DNA of 64,000 nt, from positions 1,736,001 through 1,800,000 of the forward strand of contig OZ345369.1 in assembly GCA_977006965.1 (NCBI GenBank), written 5' to 3'. Source of the stretch: Phymatolithon calcareum (taxonomy: Eukaryota; Rhodophyta; Florideophyceae; Hapalidiales). A program made the translations under genes and the position numbers. The notes below the pieces were generated by a model. The model was not told where the DNA came from and made no database searches. It saw nothing but the letters and a program-made list of their open reading frames with translations. Positions 57,697-64,000 of the stretch are shown here, piece after piece. How positions within the stretch are numbered: position 1 is the first letter of the stretch; the number at the start of each line of letters is the position of its first letter.

Positions 57697-58483
57697 TTTA
57701 CCTACAAGGTCCACAAATCACTGCTTTGCGCCGGAGGTGGCCTTTAGGTGGCGTAATTAGTTTCGTTTTACTGCGGTCCAGGTGCTCCTGTGGCGAAGTT
57801 GGCAACCTACCGTAAGAACTGTCCACAATAAAGATTACATTTATCATAAGAATTGTCCAATAAATTATTGCCAAGTTCTTCCCCGAACCCTCTCCTCAAG
57901 TTCTCGGACAAGTCTTGTACAATGTATGGTTTTGATTTGATTTTACTACCTAGGGCCCCATGGAGTGTGAGAAAGGGGCAACTAACGCTTTGGGTATCTC
58001 GCTCACCATGATTGTGGGAATTGAACTCGTGGCTTTAGAGTACGGTAAGCGCGGTGAGTGATAGCGTAAACTGTGACCATAGCCTTTTGTGATGTGGACA
58101 ACTGGGCCAAAGGGATTGGCGTCCCTGATCAGGAAGGACCTGAGTGCAGGGACAATTGAGACATATGAAGGGAATCGTCACCGTTTCAAAGCCCTTTCGA
58201 AACGTCTGAGAGGATTTGGTATGAAGCATTCTCACGCACGAGCGTGAATCGCGTGCAACTCTTTTGTAACAATTTCACGCACAAAATTCATAGAAGAGGG
58301 GGTGAAATCTCAGAGGTCCCATGCCCCGACTAGCTGTGAAGCACGCAGGACCGCAATTATATAGCTATCAAGAGAAATAACGGGATGAGAAACACACCAT
58401 ATAAAGGCCTTCACGTTTCTTTTGGCATGCTTTTGTAACCATAACCAGGAGGGAAAATCATCTCGAGGCCTAAACGTTTCCCC
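57697..58483. other. Intergenic, promoter region
   Basis: This 0.8 kb lies between divergent genes. Apart from the TATA-like box at 58400, no gene or long repeat was recognised. Confidence 0.5.
58400..58405 (+). promoter_or_regulatory. TATA box of acidic repeat protein gene
   Basis: TATAAA lies 84 bases before the ATG at 58484, the same spacing as in front of the phosphate transporter gene. Confidence 0.45.
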
Positions 58484-61400
58484 ATGGGTGGATGTACTCC
58501 CTCAAAAGAGATTCGAGCACCTCAGAAGGCATCACGAATCGTCAATGAAGCGGAATTAACCCACAAGACAACTGTTGGAGTCCCAGACGCTGAGAAAACT
58601 GTCCAAACTTCCGAATATTGTGTTCCAGGGGATGAGACTTCGGCAGCAATAGCTCCCGGTGCTATCGAAGGAATCATTGCAAAAGAAGATGCACCGGAAA
58701 CGAGGGAACAGACTTCTGGGCAGAAAAATATTACTAATGAGGAAGTAATATTCGCAAGGGAAGCTCCAACGGAAGGCGAAGCTTCTCCATTGAATTCGAG
58801 CTCCGAGGCCGCGGAATCAGGAGATCAGAAAGAGCAGTTTGTCGCAGATGAAAAAACTGGGGCGGAAGACATTCCCGGAGCCACCGAAAATACTTCTTGT
58901 AACGCAGAAGCAGATAATGAGAAATTAGGCACTTGGGTTAAGGCCGCCGAAAAAGCCCCTTATTCTTCTAAAAACCGCCTAGATGCTACCAGAATCAGAG
59001 GTTCGGTGGTAACCACAAAGGAAGACGAGGATACGACTGAGAAGGAAGACATTGTGAACATCGAAGCTGTTGATGCTGAGACAGTACTTGAGAAAGAAGT
59101 TGAGACCTTTACTGCTGGTAATGCTGATGATGAAGCATCTGAAAAAGCAATTCAACACACAGGCGAGACCGATACAGCAGAGACAGCCGTTCATGAGGAT
59201 ATCATCTACAGCACAGGCGCAGATGAGATAGAAGCAACCGTTGATGTTCTTCAGAATGAGGATATGGTTGAAGTCGAAGATGTCGATGTTGACCCCGTAC
59301 CTGAGAAGCCGCTCGAGATCTTTGCTTCGGAGAGCACTACAAATGGTGAGGTCATAAGTGAAAAAGAAAGCAACACAGAGGAATCATCAGTGGACGTGAT
59401 CGAGAATGAACAAGTTGCTCATAAGGAGGTCGAGCTTGCTCAGGAGATACATGAGGATGCACCTGAAGAAGAAATCGAGTCGGCTACTGAGAAAATAGCA
59501 GTCGATACGGATATATTGGATGAGGCAGGCGCAGAAACGGTGGAGGCTACCGAGGATGTGCTTACGAAAGAACATATCGCTAGCGTCAAGGATGGTGATG
59601 CTGAGGAAGCACCTGAGGAAGCAGTCAAGTCCGATACTGCGGAAGATACAATTGATGTGGATATCGTCGATGAATCAGGGGTAGATATGGAAGGCGAGGT
59701 CGCAGCTACGCTTCAGAAAGAAGATATCGTTGACATTGCAGCTATTGATCATGAAAAAACTTCTGACGCACAGGTCGAGTCCCTTGCAGAGGAGAGCACG
59801 GCGAATGGTAATACCGTAAGAGCGAAAAACACGGGGGAGCACGAAGGTACCGAGGACGTTGTTGATATAGAGCAGACGGCAGACATTGAGGCTGCTGATG
59901 CAGAGGGAGCACATGATGGTGCACCTGACAACGCAATTCACGAAACAGATGATTCCTGTAATGCAAAAGCATCCGTTGATGAGGACGTTGTGGAAGACAT
60001 AGATGCGCACGCGGAAGAAGATACCAAGTATATGCTTTCGAAAGTCATTGTTGACTTCGAGACTCGGGATGTTCAAGATGCATCTGATGAAACACCTGAA
60101 GTTGATGCCAATCAAGCACCTGAGGAAGAATTTGAGAAAGCAGTTGAGGAAACACCCAAGATCCCTGCTGTGGAGGAACTCATTGACGAAGGTGTTACGA
60201 ATGAGACAGGTGCGAATGCGGACGAAGCTACTCACAGTATGCCTGAAAATGCGCACATCGTGGGCATGGAAGAAGTTGACGCCGATCAAGTACCCGAGGA
60301 AGCACCTCAAAATGCAGTTCAGGAGACCGGCGAGTCTGCTACTGCGCAGAAAGCTTTCGATGACGACAATGTGGAAGACATAGATGCAGATGTGGAGGAC
60401 GATGTCGAGGAAACGACAGGGAAAGCCGACATTTTTCACGTCGAAGCGGGTTATGCGGATCAAGTACTAGTTGAAGCAGTCGAGAACTCAGTTGGGGAAA
60501 CACCCGAGCTTGCAACCGTAGACGAACTCATTGACGAAGCTGTTTCGAATGAGACAGGTGCGAGTGCAGACGAAGCTATTGAGACCGTGCTTGACGAAGA
60601 GAATATCGTGGGCATGGACGACGTTGATGCCGATCAGGCACCTGAGGAAGCAATTGAGAAAGAAGTTCAGGATAGAGAGGAACTCGCTACTGTAGAGGAT
60701 CACATTGGCAACGATATTACAAGTGAGGCAGGTGCGTATGTGGAGGAAGCTACCGATGCCGATCAAGCACCGAAGGAAGCACCTGAGGAAGCAGTTCAAG
60801 TGACCAGCGAGTCCGTTATTGCAGCGACAACCGTTGATGGGGACAAAGTTGAAGACATAGATGCTGATGCGGAGGACGATAGCGAGTATGTGCTTGGGAA
60901 AGCCGACATTGTTGATGTCGAGGCCAGGGATCTTGGTCAAGCACCACATAGAGCACTTGTGAAAACCGTGGAGGAAACAGGCGAATTCGCTAGTGTAAAG
61001 GAGCACATTGGCCCAGGTATAGCGAATGAGACAGGTGCGGATGCAGAGGAAGAAACCGAGACTGTGCATATAGTGAGCATTGAAGAAGTTGATGCCTATC
61101 AAGCACCAGAAGAAGCACCTGAGAATGCAGTTGAATCCGTTACTGCAGAGAAAACCGTTGATGAGGAAAATGTGGAAGACATAGATGCGGAATCGCACGA
61201 CGATAGCGAGGATGTGCTTGGTAAAGCCGGCCTTGTTGGCGTCGAAGCGGGGTATGCCGATCAAGCACTAGATGAAGCACTTGAGAAAGCCGTTGAGGAA
61301 ACAGCCGAGCTCCCTACTGTAGAGCAGCCTATTGGCGAATATATTGCAAATGAAACAGGCATGGAAGAAGTTGATGCTGATCAAGCACCAGAGGAAGCAA

Positions 61401-62092
61401 CAGAGGAAGTACCTGAGAATGCAGTTGAGGAGACAAGTGATCGCGTCGTTGTAGAGACAACTGTTGATGGGGGCAATGTTGAAGACATCGATGGGGATGC
61501 GCACGACGATAGCGAGTATGTGTTTGGGAAAGTCGACCCTGTTGAACTCCACGCGGGTGATGCTAAAAGTGCATCTGAGGAAGCGCTTGAGAAAAGATTT
61601 CAGACCCGTACAGCGGAAACAATCGTTGTTGCTGATATCGTTGATGAAATAGGCTCGGATGTGAAAGAAGATGCATATGATTTGCTGGAGAATTATGACA
61701 TTGTTGACATCGAGACGGGTGGTACTAAGGATTTCCATGAGAAACCACTCAATACCGTTTCTATAGAGAGAACAAGGGAAGTTAATATCATAGATGAAAG
61801 GGCCACGGATGCAAGGGACGCTATCGAGGATGTTCTGGAGGAAGAAGAATTTGTCGCAATTGAATCTGCCAATGCTAAGCGAGAAACTGAGGAACCAGTC
61901 CAGACCGTTACTTCCGAGAACAACGTGGACGATGAAGTTGTGAGTGAGACTTGGGCGAATGCTGAGGCCGAAACAAAGAGACACATTGAAGCGAATGAGA
62001 CAGTAGTGGATGTGGAGGACGCTATTGGAGCTGTGCTACTAAATGAGCATATTCTGGACATCGAAGAAGTAGCAGGAAGAGTAGCGGTCTGA
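58484..62092 (+). CDS. Giant acidic repeat protein with lipidation-type N-terminus
   Basis: The 1202-residue protein begins MGGCTPSKEIRAP. Gly2 fits N-myristoylation and Cys4 palmitoylation, so it is probably tethered to a membrane. The rest is dominated by Glu, Asp, Ala and Val, with very few aromatic or basic residues, and is built of degenerate repeats. A block VEDIDADAEDDSEYVLG or close variants recurs at about 59990, 60369, 60848, 61171 and 61488. Between these lie ADQAPEEAPENAV-, ETGE-, VEELIDE- and NETGADAEEA-type segments. The spacing of 317-479 bp is always filled with the same modules in varied order. No enzyme domain is seen. I do not recognise a family. It is likely an extended, highly charged polymer that could bind Ca2+ or basic proteins. 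The frame is open from the ATG without introns. Confidence 0.85.
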   Translation: MGGCTPSKEIRAPQKASRIVNEAELTHKTTVGVPDAEKTVQTSEYCVPGDETSAAIAPGAIEGIIAKEDAPETREQTSGQKNITNEEVIFAREAPTEGEASPLNSSSEAAESGDQKEQFVADEKTGAEDIPGATENTSCNAEADNEKLGTWVKAAEKAPYSSKNRLDATRIRGSVVTTKEDEDTTEKEDIVNIEAVDAETVLEKEVETFTAGNADDEASEKAIQHTGETDTAETAVHEDIIYSTGADEIEATVDVLQNEDMVEVEDVDVDPVPEKPLEIFASESTTNGEVISEKESNTEESSVDVIENEQVAHKEVELAQEIHEDAPEEEIESATEKIAVDTDILDEAGAETVEATEDVLTKEHIASVKDGDAEEAPEEAVKSDTAEDTIDVDIVDESGVDMEGEVAATLQKEDIVDIAAIDHEKTSDAQVESLAEESTANGNTVRAKNTGEHEGTEDVVDIEQTADIEAADAEGAHDGAPDNAIHETDDSCNAKASVDEDVVEDIDAHAEEDTKYMLSKVIVDFETRDVQDASDETPEVDANQAPEEEFEKAVEETPKIPAVEELIDEGVTNETGANADEATHSMPENAHIVGMEEVDADQVPEEAPQNAVQETGESATAQKAFDDDNVEDIDADVEDDVEETTGKADIFHVEAGYADQVLVEAVENSVGETPELATVDELIDEAVSNETGASADEAIETVLDEENIVGMDDVDADQAPEEAIEKEVQDREELATVEDHIGNDITSEAGAYVEEATDADQAPKEAPEEAVQVTSESVIAATTVDGDKVEDIDADAEDDSEYVLGKADIVDVEARDLGQAPHRALVKTVEETGEFASVKEHIGPGIANETGADAEEETETVHIVSIEEVDAYQAPEEAPENAVESVTAEKTVDEENVEDIDAESHDDSEDVLGKAGLVGVEAGYADQALDEALEKAVEETAELPTVEQPIGEYIANETGMEEVDADQAPEEATEEVPENAVEETSDRVVVETTVDGGNVEDIDGDAHDDSEYVFGKVDPVELHAGDAKSASEEALEKRFQTRTAETIVVADIVDEIGSDVKEDAYDLLENYDIVDIETGGTKDFHEKPLNTVSIERTREVNIIDERATDARDAIEDVLEEEEFVAIESANAKRETEEPVQTVTSENNVDDEVVSETWANAEAETKRHIEANETVVDVEDAIGAVLLNEHILDIEEVAGRVAV

Positions 62093-64000
62093 CAGAAACA
62101 TAGCACGGTCGGATATTCAGTTGCCGAAGAGATGCTCATGTTTCAGCTGCCAGGTGAGAAGAACAGTTCACTAAAGCGCCTGCACACGTGTCGTGAACTA
62201 CTAATACGGCAGCCGTGTAACACCACTTTAGTTTTCTTGGTATTTTTCGTAAAGCCTGATTGAAAGGATCGCGAACCCGAGAATGGACATTGTTCAGAAC
62301 TTGATACCTCTATCACGCCCCTGTGCCACGATCAGCGCAATATAGATTCTGCGATCCTGCGTCGGCTTTTTAGCCTCACTATTGTGGAGACGAATATACT
62401 TCGACAAACTGAGAGTTCAAAATTTAGAAAATGAGTTTACAAAAAGAGAACCATCTAGAAATATTACGTCTCAATCTCAAATCTGATATGGCCCTCTGCA
62501 ACTTGGCATCGGCCGCGCTCTCCACCTCATTCTTGACGTAGCTGTGGAGGATCAAATCTTCAAACGAGTCAACGTCTATGAAAACAAATCAACTGTTGCC
62601 AGCTCATGTTCAAGCTCATGCCCGTGCCCTATCATCACCTTCAGAGGTTCGTCGAGGTCAGAGTACATACCTTCAAAACGGTCTGTGTCGCTAAGAACAA
62701 ACTCCTCGGCTGCTTTCGCCATTTACTCATTCGCCCAAAGTCAAATTTTGCCGTTGTTTTACGCACCATTCGTTCACACACCTCCCTCGACACGTGACAC
62801 GGCAAGTCCAATGCTCTAAGAAATCCCACCTCCAGCTCCCTGATTCTCCCTAGACTGCTGTGCGCGGACGCGAAAAAGAGCAGCTATTGAAAATTGTTGA
62901 ACGACGACGGAGAAAGCAGGGCGGCCCCATTTTCGGATGCACTTGATCCCACTGGCTGGAAGATACCTGACACTTATTCCCAGGTTAGGAATGGTGCGAA
63001 CAGAACTGGTTCGGGTATTTCGCGTCTCGATCTTGTCAATCTAAATGTCCGAGCCTACAAACTCACACCATCCGTCGTCGTCTTCAATACGGTATTCGCC
63101 GCATTAGGGAAACGTGGAGCTCTGGATAAAATTCGAGCATGTCATGGAGCGTAGGCGGGAGATCACAGTCGACGGAGCACGAATCAGATGCTGCATATAG
63201 CCTCGCCGATCCCGCGAATTTACGACGGCCGCGACATAAGACCGCTTTTTCCTCCTCCCTCCCATCCCGAGCACAATTCTCGCGCCATCATGGTCCAAAC
63301 CCTATCGCAGCCCCTCTTTGTGGCTGGTGCAATTGCGCGTCGACGGTCAAAATCGCAAGTTGAGAATGAGCAAACGTGCATTTGCACTGGCTCACGCATT
63401 TACGGTAGTGTAGTTTGAAAATATGGAGATGAATCATACAAAAAACGGATCTCAGATGTAATTCTCAGCTGAGAAGCCAGCCCCTCCCAACGGCTATAAA
63501 ATCCAGGAGAGATCGAAGCTGGAGGAATCCCCCTCATCTAACATACACTGGGAGTCGGTGCGCTCACAGTTGTGAAGCTAGTTGTGAAGCTTGCCCGTTT
63601 TTCCTCTCGCGACTGTACGCCGCACAACTTGGATCGCGGTAGTCATGCTGCTCGTAGTAAGTGATCTGATGGGCCATACGGGCACGTGACTCTCGTGTGT
63701 CTATGCGCTGCATCGCTGTCTTTCGCGTAGTTGTAGTTAGATCTAGATTGCAAAGTCGCTCCATCGTGATGAGCGTAGCTTGGGACGAGCACATAACAAT
63801 GGACTTTTAGCTTGTTGGAAACTTTGTAGGCCTCGACACAGGGCACTGCACAAGGCCTGACAAAAGTGTACCACTTCTTCAAGCGAAAGTGACCTATATC
63901 GCCAATGGGTTTAATACCAGAGGCGATTCCTTTATTGGCAGTAGCATTACAAAAGAGGGCCGAGTTGCTTAGCTCGTAAAGGAGCAGACAGTCGTGGTTG
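62093..64000. other. Gene-poor end of the window
   Basis: A decayed PPR-like stretch lies at about 63030-63200. A TATAAAA at about 63491 has no clear gene to its right within the window. Other frames (for example 63564-63882 minus) are unrecognised. A gene could begin beyond the window end. Confidence 0.4.
63030..63200 (+). pseudogene. PPR-repeat remnant with frameshift
   Basis: One frame reads KLTPSVVVFNTVFAALGKRG followed by ALDK, which fits a pentatricopeptide repeat helix pair (P-x-V-V-x-F/Y-N-T...A-L-x-K-x-G-x-L-D-K). That frame stops soon after, but shifting by one near 63125 gives FEHVMERRREITVDGARI, the expected start of the next repeat, which then ends at a stop near 63197. So a fragment of a PPR protein gene with a frameshift is likely. 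An unspliced exon of a real gene is an alternative. Confidence 0.5.

Noticed and set aside
59675-60463. Long antisense frames inside the acidic repeat gene
   Set aside because: They mirror the repetitive, stop-poor complement of Glu/Asp/Ala codons.
1-64000. tRNA, rRNA and other structured RNA genes
   Set aside because: None was recognised on either strand by eye; a covariance search would be needed to exclude them.

Overview
The window looks like nuclear DNA of a red alga, most plausibly a florideophyte such as Chondrus or a relative. This is inferred from several features: mostly single-exon genes, three genes with short GT-AG introns (95 to 127 bp), eukaryote-only families (SNM1 nuclease, exosome MTR3, TRIAP1/Mdm35, NT-type C2 domain, CLC with CBS pair), plastid-type leaders with Phe and an Arg-rich stretch, and gene islands separated by transposon debris. 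The species was not tested.

Layout. 1-7.4 kb: a secreted IPT/propeller protein and an SNM1-type nuclease, both on the minus strand. 7.4-14.2 kb: gene-poor, with dispersed repeats, an inverted pair of small ORFs, a 5'-truncated LINE with a 12-bp target-site duplication, and five hairpins within about 730 bp. 14.2-15.8 kb: a Ser/Thr-rich hypothetical gene. 15.8-18.6 kb: repeats. 18.6-26.6 kb: module A, three intact genes. 28.3-30.5 kb: two intron-bearing host genes (a multi-span membrane protein and a cytochrome b5 protein). 32.9-41.0 kb: module B, the same three gene families in the same order but inverted and full of stops and frameshifts. 42.6-43.2 kb: a 58-bp perfect palindrome and a 540-bp TIR element. 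43.4-62.1 kb: a host gene island with an ARM-like/coiled-coil protein, an NT-C2 protein, a plastid phosphate transporter, a small plastid membrane protein, a CLC transporter, exosome MTR3, TRIAP1/Mdm35 and an acidic repeat protein with a lipidation-type N-terminus. 62.1-64 kb: debris including a PPR remnant.

The most unusual system is the pair of three-gene modules. Each has a large central gene with a DGF...GD...E arrangement resembling the DDE catalytic core of CACTA/TNP2-like transposases. It is flanked by two genes of families I do not recognise, one convergent and one divergent. Module A is open throughout and module B is a decayed, clearly diverged relative. This suggests a multi-gene DNA transposon lineage in which three proteins have travelled together. 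No terminal inverted repeats could be found by eye, so the element boundaries are only gene boundaries.

A second theme is the large number of long, nearly perfect hairpins in intergenic DNA. More than a dozen were found by eye, and none lies inside a confident coding sequence.
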